64,000 bases of DNA from Siphonodentalium dalli (GCA_032622095.1 CP136067.1:63002893-63066892), one strand, 5' to 3'; positions 35,610 to 45,670 are shown, counted from the stretch's first letter. Numbers and translations are program-made. The notes: generated by a model from the letters alone, not told the origin.

Positions 35610-35939
35610 TGTGATCTCGTAAAGTATAGCAAAATAAACCGACTTGGCACATATTTTTGGTTTAGTGCCATCACAAATGCGGTCAAGACGCATATGCCAA
35701 ATTTAACAATTCTATTTTGTTGGAATCACATCAAGAGGGATTTCAGATTTCATATCAAACATCATTTAGGGGCTCAACCGAAAGAGATCACCGTGTATTT
35801 GAATGACCTTGCAGTCATACTTAAATGTAACAATGTTGAGGAATCTACAGAGAGTACAAACAGCGATCTGAAAAATGGAGTGGTGCAGCAAAATCATATT
35901 TCGATAAAAATAAAAATTCTTATCTTAAAATATCAGTAA
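35610..35939 (+). pseudogene. MULE transposase remnant
   Basis: An open + frame through AITNAVKTHMPNLTILFCWN, then 'HIKRDFRFHIKHHLGA' and 'YLNDLAVILKCNN', ending TAA at 35937-35939. The pattern 'AIxNAxxxxxPxxxxLxCwxHIxRD' followed by a helix and a 'YxxDxxxLL' segment corresponds to the stretch after the second catalytic Asp in MULE transposases. Only about 100 residues remain; the catalytic DDE core, zinc finger and C-terminus are missing. It is the only transposase-like sequence in the centre of the foldback element and agrees with the 9-bp duplication. Too short to be active, so mobility would have depended on a complete relative elsewhere. Confidence 0.6.
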
Positions 35940-36884
35940 AAACGTAGCATTTTCGGTCGCCCCTTTTTTGGCGACCATCTTGGGCATAGAAAGGTGGCTT
36001 TGCTTCATTTATGACAAGATAACACCAAAATTGCATCAAACTGACTTAACAGAAAATGGCAGCCATCTTGAATTACAAAAAATGCTCAAAGCGGATTTTA
36101 GCGAAATTTTTGATATTTTATATATAAATTATTGGACTTAAGTCCAATTCATTTGAACTTAAGTCAAATTAGTGAATTGATTTGGACTCAAGTCCAATTC
36201 ATTTGGACTTAAGTCCAATTCATCTGGTTTAAAACGATAGTCCCCTTCTTTGTAACGGTATATATTCCTGCAACTCTTGATTGACAGTCAAACTCCATAC
36301 AATTGCGTCCCTTTTGCCACGTGGCTTGTTTTCGGCATCGTTGAAATGGTTCGAACCCGAATTGGCATCTTATCGGGGAAGTGGCATGTCGCCAAAGAGG
36401 AAAAGACTTCATATAAGCCATCGGGCTTGTTGTCTGGTCCTCATTTCCATACATTATCTCTTCTATTTTGCATATTAATTTTGTATCACCTGTACACGTG
36501 CATATTATATTATGTTGGAAATAAAAATATGTTTACACTAAAAAGAAAGAAAAAATGACGTCTCAGGTCCTTTCAAATCCTCCTGGGTCAAATCACCCCC
36601 CTCCCCCAAAACAAATAATAATAATAATAATTTAATGTGAATGGAGAATTAAATTATATTACAGTTTGCCCTCTGGAATTAATGTATATTATCATTGTGA
36701 CCGTTCCACACACGACTAACTTATCTTATATATACGTGCCATTTAAATCACAATGCTACATCGAAACAAGAATATAACATAATTGAACAAGTTTGATTAG
36801 TTGCATGGACGATGATTAATGGGTACACGTTGACAATATTTGGTGGGTATCATTTTGCCTCGGTTTGGTCTGGGTATCATTTTG

Positions 36885-38142
36885 CATTGGCTTGGCGGTT
36901 CGGTGAGCGGTCATATAAAAGTCGAAAATTCTAAGTACACAATGTTAAAAACCGCCAAGCTCGAGTATATATGTGAAGAACGATAATCATTTTACATATT
37001 TTTACATGAAAAATAGCTGGGACATGTTTTAGAAACGAGAAATCTCAGGAAATTCAGCTTCATATTTTGATTTAAAATTCGAGCTTGGCGGTTCGGTGGT
37101 CGGTCATCAAATGTCCAAAATTCTTAATATAAAATATTCAAAACCGCCAAGCTCGAGTATATTTGTGACGAATGATAATCATTTTACATGATTTTACATA
37201 AAAACTAGCTGGAACTTGTTTTAGAAACGAGAAATCGACGGAAATTCAGCTTAATATTTTGATTTTTAATTCGAGCTTGGCGGTTCGGTGGTCGGTCACC
37301 TAAAAGTCGAAAATTCTCAGTATACGATGTTCAAAACCGCCAAGCTCGACTATGAGAGTGATAAATGATAATCATTAAACGTGTTTTCAGATGCAAACTA
37401 TGTGTAAATGGTGTTTAAGAAGAGAAATCGGCCAAAAATCGACAAGAAATCGGCGTAAAAAAGCGAGGGTTTCATTCGGTTAACACACCCCCTATTAACC
37501 AGCCATCGGTCACCAAAATGTCCAAAATTCTTAATATAAAATATTAAAAACCGCCAAGCTCGATTATATTTGTGAAGAATGATAATCATTTTACATGTTT
37601 TTACATGAAAACTAGCTGGAACGTGTTTTAGAAACGAGAAATCGGCCGAAATTCAGCTTTATATTTTGATTTAAAATTCGAGCTTGGCGGTTCGGTGGTC
37701 GGTCATCAAAATGTTAAAAATTCTTTGTATATAATGTTCAAAACCGCCAAGCCCGGTTATATTTGTGAAGAATGATAATCATATTACACGTTTTTACATA
37801 AAAACTAGATGGAACGTGTTTTAGAAACGAGAAATCGGCAAAAATTCGGCTTAATATTTTGATTTTTTATTCGAGCTTGGCTGTTCGGTGGTCGGTCATC
37901 TAAAAGTCAAAAATTCTTTGTATATAATGTTCAAAACCGCCAAGCCAGATTATATTTGTGAAGAATGATAATCAGTTTACACGTTTTTACATAAAAACTA
38001 GATGGAACGTGTTTTAGAAACGAGAAATCGGCGAAAATTCAGCTTAATATTTTTATTTTTTATTCGAGCTTGGCGGTTCGGTGGTCGGTCATCTAAAAGT
38101 CAAAAATTCTTTGTATATAATGTTCAAAACCGCCAAGCTCGA
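36885..38142. repeat. Right-arm module array of the MULE (six units plus one rearranged)
   Basis: Brackets pair at about 36889/36955, 37080/37150, 37270/37340, 37680/37750, 37870/37940 and 38063/38135. Between 37345 and 37560 the regular series is broken: a diverged copy of the arm's subterminal block (as at 38135-38300, 'tatgagagtgataaatgata' through 'accccctattaacca') is followed by a half module. Confidence 0.88.
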
Positions 38143-38504
38143 CTATGAGAGTGATAAATGATAACCATTTAACATGTTTCGAATAAAAAACTTAGTCCAA
38201 CTGATGTTTAAAAAGAGAAATCGACCAAAAACCGACAAGAAATCTGCGTAAAAAGACGATGTTTTGATTTTGTGACCACGCCCCCTATTAACCAACCAAT
38301 CGGGGACATTACTGCCACTATTGTCGATTAATTTACGAAAATGGGCCATATAAGTAATTAACTGGTGCTATTCCCGCATAATTCACCCGAAAACAGCGTT
38401 TAAAAGCCTTTTTAAAAATTTGAAAACGCCAAGCTTGTCTTTTTATAGTCACCTGCCTTAAAAACTGCCAAGCTTGGCGCCAAGCTTGCATTTTAGCCAC
38501 TCTC

Positions 38505-38513
38505 GTCCAGTAA
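38505..38513. repeat. MULE target-site duplication, right copy GTCCAGTAA
   Basis: Exact partner of 33873-33881. Confidence 0.9.
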
Positions 38514-38620
38514 AGGATTGCTTTCAAAAGAGTCTACATTGATGATAGAACTTTGATGTGATATTCTATCTTGCTTCCAAAGTCACTGACGGATAAATGT
38601 TATGTTCCTACTATGAACCT
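38514..38620 (-). pseudogene. DIRS tyrosine recombinase segment between the MULE and hAT insertions
   Basis: About 107 bp of recombinase coding sequence survives here. Minus-strand translation includes WKQDRISHQSSIIN and VDSFESNPLL and continues in the same frame into the segment at 33590-33872 when the MULE and one TSD copy are ignored. A TGA lies just before the WKQD stretch. It corresponds to the spacer between the first catalytic Arg and the HxxR region. Confidence 0.7.
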
Positions 38621-38628
38621 GCATACAC
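38621..38628. repeat. hAT target-site duplication, left copy GCATACAC
   Basis: GCATACAC at 38621-38628 recurs exactly at 39690-39697, directly outside the inverted tips of the 38629-39689 element. Eight bases is the hAT signature. Confidence 0.9.
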
Positions 38629-39689
38629 TAGAGATGGGCGGTTTTTATTTTTTACGTTCGGTTTCGGTTTCGGTTTTTTTGGGAGAAAAAACCTCGGTTT
38701 CGGTTCGGTTTTCGGTTTTTTAGTGAAATTATACTGAAATACATACAATTTGAGTATATACTTTCAATGTAACCGTAATTAGAGTCAATAATGTCCCAAT
38801 AACGTTGAATATTTGAGGAAGGAACTGCGATCACCGGTAAACAACGGGACAAAATGCCGACGCAAAATGAATCCAATGCGATAAGATCATAAAGATGATA
38901 CAATTCGGTATTTTAATAAAAAAATAAACACCCCCATCTTCACTGTTCAATGTTCATCCCTTTCTGACATGTTTAAAACATATTTATCATATTATATGCA
39001 TTATAGTATCTGAGAATTCAACCGCAAACAGCAAATTCACAAACAGTGGGCGTCCTTGACCCGCGACTGTGTAACAATTCTTGACACGTGCATGATTGAC
39101 CCACATTCAATGACTGCGGTGTGATCGCCTTGATGTCTGTGATTGATGTTGCGACATAGTTTACAAGCTGCACATGGTTTGCCCAGATTACGTCACATCG
39201 GAATGTCCAGACGATCAAAGTGTTCATACCATTTACTTGGTTTAGTTTTCGACTGTCGGGCCAGGTTGCTGGTATTTGCATGCTCTGATACGACGTTTTT
39301 ATGACATATTAAGCAGCGACATTTTTTTTTAGTCGTCTCCAGTTAGACGCGTAAAATACTCCAAACAGGGCTTTTTGTTGAACCCTGTTCGTTATTTTGT
39401 TCGGCCATGTTTTGAAAAAGAACAAAAACAGTCGCCTACGATATTACAACAACACATATCTGAGACGAAATGGACACATTCCGATATAATATTGATCAGA
39501 GAGGACGACAATTTGATAACAATATCAACTAATAAGTACCTGGGGAGGTATAATAAGTCGATTTAAGTGAAAAATAAACATATAAAAAAAAAACGTAATG
39601 TCGGTTTGAGCAGAATCGCGTCGGTCGGTTTTCGGTTTATTGTCAAAAACCGAAACCGAGTTGTTTTCTCGGTTAACCGCCCATCACTA
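38629..39689. mobile_element. 1.06-kb non-autonomous hAT element
   Basis: Tips TAGAGATGGGCGGTT and AACCGCCCATCACTA are inverted (one mismatch, TAGAG versus TAGTG). They carry the TAgnGnTGGGCGG form common in hAT elements and are flanked by the perfect 8-bp duplication GCATACAC. Both ends continue with 'cggttttcggttt' low-complexity subterminal repeats (38640-38725 and 39600-39675). The interior frames (39018-39281 on -, 39375-39566 on +) resemble no hAT transposase, so the copy is non-autonomous. It is inserted in the DIRS recombinase gene. Confidence 0.88.
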
Positions 39690-39697
39690 GCATACAC

Positions 39698-39905
39698 CCT
39701 TGACCCACTTTGAGAGACTGAATGCCACTGCATTGTCTGAAAGTTGTTATAGCAATAAGGAAAAAGGTTTTCCAGGTTAAGTATTTTAAGGAAGCTATAT
39801 CCAACAGTTCAAAATGTGCCTCTTGTAAAACATTTAGCACCTTGGGCAAATCCCATTCGTGGGTTAATTAATTTTTTAATCAGTGGTATTGAAAATGCCT
39901 CTGAG
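39698..39905 (-). pseudogene. DIRS tyrosine recombinase, central segment
   Basis: Minus-strand translation contains 'WDLPKVLNVLQ', 'LLDIASLKYLTWKTFFLIAI' and TTFRQCSGIQSL. In DIRS recombinases the helix 'L..LT.KT.fLlaia' leads to the first catalytic Arg; here the FRQC codons fall at about 39730-39741. The frame is open over ~65 codons up to the hAT insertion and resumes in register at 38620, showing that hAT inserted within the coding region. Confidence 0.75.
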
Positions 39906-40848
39906 CATCCTTAGGCCAAACTTTTTTATTTTACTACTTTAGGGATCCGCCGATCCTGTTTTCTGTGGCTGGACAAGGAAATAAAAATCAAATATAATTT
40001 TTTTTTTTTTTTCACCACCAACATTAGCTGCTTCTGCTTATCAGTAACAAATTATCTAACCACATTTCTCTGGTGATTAAAGATGCATAGGACCCACCAA
40101 CTATAGATATCTCTGGCTTTAATTACTTTTAACTACATTCAAGATGAAAACTGAGAAGTCAGCTTGAGTTTATATGCCTCTGCCACCAGGATAGCTGTAT
40201 GCTTTCTATAAATCTTGACATCTCTTTAAAACTTTAAATGGTCTTTAGAATACATTTTGTATTCCTGGGAATTTATGGTGATCTTTATGACCAAAGACCA
40301 ATAACAGTCCACAAGGTTTCTTAGATAGGAATGACAAGCTAATGAGTATGCTCAGTGTAGGTTTGCTCAAGTTACACATTCACTGTTTATCACTACCACT
40401 AATCTCACCATTCCCATGTGTGTATTAACCCTCTCTATACTATATTCATTGACCAGGCAAGTAGATTCCTTAGGAAATGTTCAGAGAATAAGTTCAACAA
40501 ACGGCCATAGACCGGTTTATAAACTTATTATCTGAACATTTCCAACCAACTAATAGGAATCCTTCTGCACATATATTATCTGTCGGCTACTTATTTTTCC
40601 ATGACATCCATCCAGATGAATAATGGTGGAGTCCATTTTTTTAATAATTAAAATGTTGAACAAAAACAAACTCTTTATTTCTGGATTTTTTCAATATTAT
40701 TCAATAGTCTGAGGTATGTTTCAAATAATAGTACTGGATTAGAATTTTGTGTTATATGTCCGACAACTGTTCTCTGTAAGTGACTGCCAGAGAATTATGA
40801 AGACACAATAATACCACCTTAGCAAATGTCCAAAAAAAATAAAATGAT
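39906..40848 (-). other. DIRS interior, degraded; includes hairpin 40462-40562
   Basis: Lies between the recombinase N-terminal and central segments, with no clear frame on the minus strand. It includes a TTAACCCTCTCTATAC start at 40425 and an imperfect hairpin (GATTCCTTAGGAAATGTTCA against its counterpart ending at 40562). A similar sequence occurs at 48190-48300, so it may hold another small inserted element whose right end I could not define. Confidence 0.4.
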
Positions 40849-41306
40849 TCAAGCATTTTTATTTTTTTTCCGAATGAACCCAACCAAAACAAGGTTAAAA
40901 AAATCCGTAAAGCAGAAACTAAAAAAGTTTGGCCTTATGATGTGTGGATGTTGTTGTCCAATAGGTATGCCCCCGACTGGTGGAACAGATGTTGATAACA
41001 TAGACCGATAGCCTGCAATAGTACGATATTGCAATCCAGAAGCAAATTGTTCTGCCAAAAAATTTGCACAATCTTTCAAAGATGCTTTATTGGTATCAAT
41101 CTGCCATTGGTGACACCAGCTATGGAATTTTTGAAATTTGCAATTGTAATCTTGTTGAGTACCTTTCTGCCAAGAGGCCTTGAGTAAAGTTTTAGATTGT
41201 TCCGAAAATCCCTCTGCTCTGTATTGTCTGTCAACAATAGCCATTCAGTTAGTTTGAATATTGCAGGGTTCGGATGGCTTATGTTACAAGAGATTTTCAA
41301 ACTCAA
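40849..41306 (-). pseudogene. DIRS tyrosine recombinase, N-terminal SAM-like domain
   Basis: The frame from 41244 contains 'QSKTLLKASWQKGTQQDYN', 'KFQKFHSWCHQWQID' and 'FLAEQFASGLQYRTIAGYRS'. This is the all-helical core-binding domain of DIRS-type recombinases (pattern 'SWrxsTxxxYxxxxxxwxxwC', then 'lxxfLxxlfxxGxsyrTIxxyRSalS'). After 'STSVPPVGG' homology decays through an apparent frameshift near 40930. DNA-binding role in the intact family; no catalytic residues here. Confidence 0.8.
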
Positions 41307-41491
41307 TTCTAGCGGTGCTGTGCTGCTAGACTGCTAAGAAATGAAAATATTAAAAAACAAGGGTTTCAAACTCAATTCTAGCGGTGCTGTGCTGCTAAAC
41401 TGCTAAGAATGAAAATATTAAAAAAGAGATTTTCATACTCAATTCTAGCGGTGCTGTGCTGCTAAACTGCTAAGAAATGAAAATATTAAAA
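41289..41491. repeat. Three tandem copies of a ~68-bp unit inside the DIRS element
   Basis: 'ttcaaactcaattctagcgg' through 'tgctgtgctgctaaactgct' and 'aagaaatgaaaatattaaaaa' is repeated three times with few changes, between the RNase H and recombinase genes. The units end in A-rich tracts. Confidence 0.9.
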
Positions 41492-41499
41492 AATTCTCC

Positions 41500-42420
41500 A
41501 CCAGTGGAATACTCTGTGGAAAATCTACTAACATTTCGAGTAGACTGTGATACCAGCCCTGTCTGGCCCACTGGGGAGCTATAAGAATGATCTTGCACCG
41601 ATATTGAGGTATGTGATTCAGAACTTAATTGTGACACAAGTGGAAATGGAGGGAAGGCAAAAGCAAACATGATTTCCCAACTGGTTCTCAATGCATCTAG
41701 CGCATATGCCTGGGGATGTGCTTTCCAGATGCAGAAAAGAATTGTCTTCAGATTCTGATGAGAGGCAAATAGGTCCATTAGAGGAGTCCTCCATAATTGG
41801 ATTTTTTTTTTAATATTGTCACTTCCCAATCTGCATCTAAAATATTGTTTCGGCTCAATGCATCTGCTAGGACATTCTTCTTGCCTGCCAGATTCACTGA
41901 AGACAATTGTATGTTGTTTGTTATTGCTAGTTCCCAGATTTTCTGTGCCATTTGACACAAATCTAAAGAATGGGTTCCACCCTGTTTGTTCAGATAGCAT
42001 GTCACTGTCATGTTGTCGGTCTGTACTAAGACTGACTGGTCACGGAGGTATGGCAGAAACTGATTCATAACCAGCAGGAATGTTTTCATTTCTAGCCAAT
42101 TAACGTGTTGGTACGTATCTTCCTCACACCATTTGCACTGTATGATATGGGTCCCGAAATGTCCTCCCAACCCATTGTGCTCAGGTTGGCATCGGTCGTG
42201 ACTATAGCAGTTGCCTTAGCCTTCACAATGGATTGACCCTTCAAAATGTTTCCTGGTTTTAACCACCAATTGATATGTGGTATTAGCTGTTGTGAAAATG
42301 GGACAATTTGCTTGTAATCTTGACCCGTTTGATCCCAATTCTGTTTCAGATGCCATTGAGCCGGTCGCATTCGAAACCAGGCATAGGGAATGATTTCTAC
42401 ACAGGAACCTATCAACTCCA
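41500..42420 (-). pseudogene. DIRS RNase H domain and C-terminal linker
   Basis: Three overlapping minus frames cover the domain. 'TTDANLSTMGWEDI' carries the first acidic residue. 'HVNWLEMKTFLLVMNQFLP' carries the Glu. 'VLVQTDNMTVTCYLNKQGGT' has the second Asp with the YxNxQGGT signature, and 'NVLADALSR' has the last Asp. Downstream 'DALRTSWEIMFAFAFPPF' matches the conserved tail after RNase H in animal DIRS polyproteins. Catalytic residues are preserved by eye, but frame changes at about 42100-42170 and 41900-42000 break the reading frame. Continuous with the RT segment upstream. Confidence 0.85.
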
Positions 42421-42429
42421 GAAGTTGTT

Positions 42430-43273
42430 TCCTTCCATGACCTTTTTTACATTATTTTGCAGATTTATCAGTCTCTCTGTTGTTGGTTTTACTAGATTCT
42501 GATCTAAAAGAAACTCCACCCGGAGATACCATAATGGCTAAGTGGGTTGGAGTATAGATTTCTCAAAGTTTATAAAAAAAACCTAGATCCTTTAAAGTTC
42601 TTAACAAAATCACCTGATCTTTCATCAAGTTTTGATGGTACGTGTTTAATAGAATCCAATTGTCTATGTAGAAGCTCAGACATAGACCTTGTTGTCTTAA
42701 GTGGGCAACCACGCATGAAACCACTTTGGTATATACCTTGGTGCACTATTTGCCCCGAAGAAAAAAAATAGCTTGCCATTTCTAACACTGATTTCCCACA
42801 GAAAAACGAAGAAATTTTCGGTGTTGTTACCACACTTTCAGATGGAAATAAAGCATGATGAATATCCATCATCATTCCCCAATCTCCTGGACGAATCATG
42901 TCCATTGTCTTTCTCAATGTTCACATTGGATGTACCTGTTGACTCATGAGGTTGCAGATTTATGACAGGTCTCACTGTTGTCTTTCTTTGGTACAAGAAA
43001 TAGCGTACTGTAAAAACCTTCGTGTTTTTGCAGATCCGGCACTTTTTCGATTGCTTCTAGCTTTAAAAACTTTTCTATTTCTGAAATTAACAATTCCGAT
43101 TTGACTGTTGGTAATCTTGTTACCTTGATGCCTTGAAAAATTGGCATCGTCTGAAATTCTATCTGGTAACCGCTTTGTATTGTACTAAAGATCCATTGAT
43201 CGTTCCTTATTTTGGCCCACTCTTTGTGGAATTTTGAAAAGTTACCTCCAACCGGTACATCTGGACCATGCAT
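42430..43273 (-). pseudogene. DIRS reverse transcriptase with altered YxDD box
   Basis: The frame 42944-43273 gives the entry to the RT fold ('SEIEKFLKLEAIEKVP', 'GFYSTLFLVPKKDN'). The frame 42570-42917 gives 'RPGDWGMMMDIHHALF', containing the first catalytic Asp (…DMkDAYF in active relatives). The active-site box is found in another frame at 42656-42670 and reads Tyr-Ile-Asp-Asn-Trp instead of Tyr-x-Asp-Asp-Trp, a change explicable by one G-to-A transition, followed by the expected 'LGFFINFEKS'-type stretch. At least three frames are needed to cover the domain. Normal role: first-strand cDNA synthesis; this copy cannot act. Confidence 0.82.
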
Positions 43274-43299
43274 TTAAATTTTAATATACATTTTATAAT

Positions 43300-44532
43300 A
43301 CCGTTAGCTGCACTCACCAAGTCATCTCTCCCCTTTTCGGGTATTCTTACCCCGGGAATATCCTCCTCTGTTTGGAATCCGAAAAGAATCCAAAGGTGAT
43401 TTATACTGCATCAACTTCTCAGCCGGTTGCTTCTTGTTGAAGGCAGCATTACTCGGCAGCGCTCTAGCACTATTCACAACAGAGGCCTCTTGGCCAGAGA
43501 ATATCTTCTTTGCTGAAATATGTTTCTGTCAGTCGAAGAATTGCATTTGAAATTTGCTTTACCTGGAACCAAATCATCCAGGGTTTTATTCTTTTCTTTT
43601 GAGTTTCGAGTTCACTATCGAACACACATATACTCGAAAACGGGACGTTTCATAGTTCGTTGCTATCGTTCATTTTCCATAATGTTGAATTTTCCAACAC
43701 ACAAATACGTCTTATGATATGGTGAAAAACACCACAGCGTCCCATTTGATCTAAACACTTTGTCGAAATCGCAAAGATGTCCTTGACTTTCTGTGAAATT
43801 ACTTTCACCTCTGGGTTTGGAGATTGAAGTGCCCTCATCAATGAGGTTAAGGATTGCTGTTGGTACATTATTGTACTTATACCCACATGTGAAGCTGCTT
43901 GGCCTGTAAAGGCTACATTTTTAAGTGCCTTGAATGGTTGTGTGTTTAGTCCACATTTTGATGTTGACTTGAGAGTCGCAGGTTTTCCTGTTTTCTTCAA
44001 ACACATGAAGACAAAGTCATCATATGAGGTACTTGTTAGAAAATCTCCGTCTCAGTAGACAGTGGAAATTCCTCTGGCATTTGTTCATTGAAAGCTGTCA
44101 ACTTGCCAGGATTTGACTTCGCCAGGAATTATTCAAGACAGATTTCTGCGCCTTATCCAAATCCATGCCATTCACTGACATATTATCTTTTGATGATAAG
44201 TCATCTTGGCTAAATAAAGCCTCCAAATCAGTGCCATTGGTCATAGTCTTTGGGTCGTCCGGCCTTTCTGAATCTGTGATAAAGTCATCATCATGTTCTG
44301 CCCTAATGCTTATAGAATCGTCAACATCGTCTGAGTCCAAATCATTCTCTGCACTGCTTGCATTTATGTGACCATCAGAGGTTTTCTCTGCACTGCATGC
44401 CTTGAAATTTCTGTATTTCCTTGTGTAACTATTCTATCAAAAGTTGATACTTCGTCTTCCGTTTGCGTTTTTTAATAACCTTCGGTTGCGGGTTTCTTCC
44501 TGATCACTAGACGAAGAATCTGTCTCAGACAT
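43300..44532 (-). pseudogene. DIRS gag-like gene, frameshifted
   Basis: An ATG at 44530-44532 opens MSETDSSSSDQEETRNRR, an acidic/serine-rich then basic start ~150 bp inside the terminal repeat. That frame stops after about 30 codons. The frame 44098-44340 is Asp-rich. The frame 43650-44006 contains 'KVKDIFAISTKCLDQMGRCG' and 'FHHIIRRICVL', which match the C-terminal region of DIRS gag proteins from memory. Nucleic-acid binding/particle role inferred from position only. Confidence 0.65.
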
Positions 44533-44978
44533 TTTGTCTGTAAATAATACATCCGGCTTGTAGGACGCTGCAAACGGGAGGAATTTGCACTGCGTTTTCG
44601 ACTTCAGGTTTACAAAACATGGAATACGAAAAACGGACCGAACTGTGGTGTTAATACGGTAGCTCAGAATAGTTAATCTGAATGGACATATCAGGTAATT
44701 ACCTAATTTACGATATAAAATTTTATATTCACATGTTCTGTGTCACCATATAATATAAAAACAGGGATTAAAGATACTCAATTCGATGGTCGAGAAATTA
44801 AAAAATAAAAAAATAAATATCTGATCACTCTGATGGGTGGGTTCCTCGACTCAAATAAAATATTATTGACCCCCGAAGCCAAAGAAATAGTAATTTGGGA
44901 GCGTTAATTCGGATTATGCATCTTTAACATGTTACTCCTTCCAATGTGTACTATAGTATGTTTCTGTCAGAGATATAG

Positions 44979-45128
44979 AGGATCTATAACGAGTCCCCAG
45001 TTTATAGCGGAATTTACAAAACGAGTCCAGTAAATTAGGTCTGGACCGAGCCTTTGGCGAGTTCCAGACCTAATTTACTGGACAAGTTTTGTAATTTCCA
45101 CTATAAACTGGGGACGAGTTGTAGATTC
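44979..45128. repeat. 150-nt long hairpin (about 65-bp imperfect stem)
   Basis: GATCTATAACGAGTCCCCAG, then 'tttatagcggaa..', 'acaaaacgagtccagtaaat' and 'taggtctgga' pair with the segment 45063-45128 in reverse (ending CTGGGGACGAGTTGTAGATTC) around a ~15-nt 'ccgagcctttggcga' loop. Few mismatches. No gene inside. Probably a palindromic MITE; transcription of either strand would give a pre-miRNA-like long hairpin. Confidence 0.85.
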
Positions 45129-45670
45129 TATTTATTACATGATCCAAAACATCGACAAAACATACTTAAATAAAAAAATGGAACGAGAAACTAATATCGG
45201 CTTCTATAAAGCATGCGATGACGTTTCACGTAACTATTCGTTGTTTGCCCGCGTATAGAAATAGTCCCAGATAAATAAAGACTATTTGGCGCATTTAGTG
45301 GCGTATATTTAATGACATAACTTTTCAAATTCTTCATTCATGATAGTTTGTTGGAAAAATATTGGAAGCCATAGTATTTTTGAGACGTAGCGTATGGAAT
45401 GTTAACATACAACAAACCGGAATTCAAAGGTCACCTGGTACTATTTCCTGTTATTAAACGAACGTTTAATATCACAATTTATAGAATGGGTTTATTGAAT
45501 GGAATAAGGGTATGATCATGTAATAAAATAATTTATCCACTGCTCACTACCTCTGTTGCCTACTTTAAAGCCTGCCTGTTTTTACGTCAATGTAGCTTTA
45601 TTAGGTCAACATACCTTTATTAGGTTAGTACAACTTTCATGATGTATTGCATATGCAAATTGCGCAGGTA

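Larger units (their letters stand above)
33882..38504. mobile_element. 4.62-kb foldback Mutator-like element (MULE)
   Basis: Outer tips GAGAGTGGCTAAAATGCAAG are exactly inverted at the two ends and flanked by the 9-bp duplication GTCCAGTAA. The arms are enormous: left 33882-35457 (~1.58 kb), right 36503-38504 (~2.0 kb), largely complementary. Each arm carries a tandem series of ~190-bp modules, five on the left and six plus a partial on the right. Each module is itself bracketed by CGAGCTTGGCGGTT and AACCGCCAAGCTCG, so the structure is palindromes within a palindrome. The ~1.05 kb centre includes a transposase remnant (35610-35939, +) and a TTGGACTTAAGTCCAA cluster (36130-36225). The element interrupts the recombinase gene of the DIRS element. 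Arms this long and module-built match foldback-type MULEs. Confidence 0.88.
33250..44715 (-). mobile_element. DIRS-like tyrosine-recombinase retrotransposon, nested host of MULE and hAT insertions
   Basis: Terminal sequences at 33250-33290 and 44675-44715 are inverted copies over ~40 bp (tip ATTACCTGATATGTCCATTC then AGATTA). Read on the minus strand the order is gag (44.5-43.3 kb), reverse transcriptase (43.3-42.4), RNase H (42.4-41.5), tyrosine recombinase (41.3 to 33.6, in pieces), as in animal DIRS elements; no methyltransferase domain noticed. The span is 11.47 kb. Removing the MULE (33882-38504 plus one 9-bp TSD) and the hAT (38629-39689 plus one 8-bp TSD) leaves about 5.8 kb, the usual size for a complete DIRS element. 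All genes carry frameshifts or stops, so the copy is dead. It lies in the inferred large intron of the EGF/fibrinogen-like gene, antisense to it. Confidence 0.8.

Noticed and set aside
34022-38349. Two nearly identical 68-codon frames at 34022-34228 (+) and 38143-38349 (-)
   Set aside because: They are the same subterminal segment of the two MULE arms; identity is due to the inverted repeat, not to a gene family.
41289-41491. CRISPR-like direct repeats
   Set aside because: Contiguous ~68-bp units with no spacers, in a eukaryotic retroelement; not a CRISPR array.
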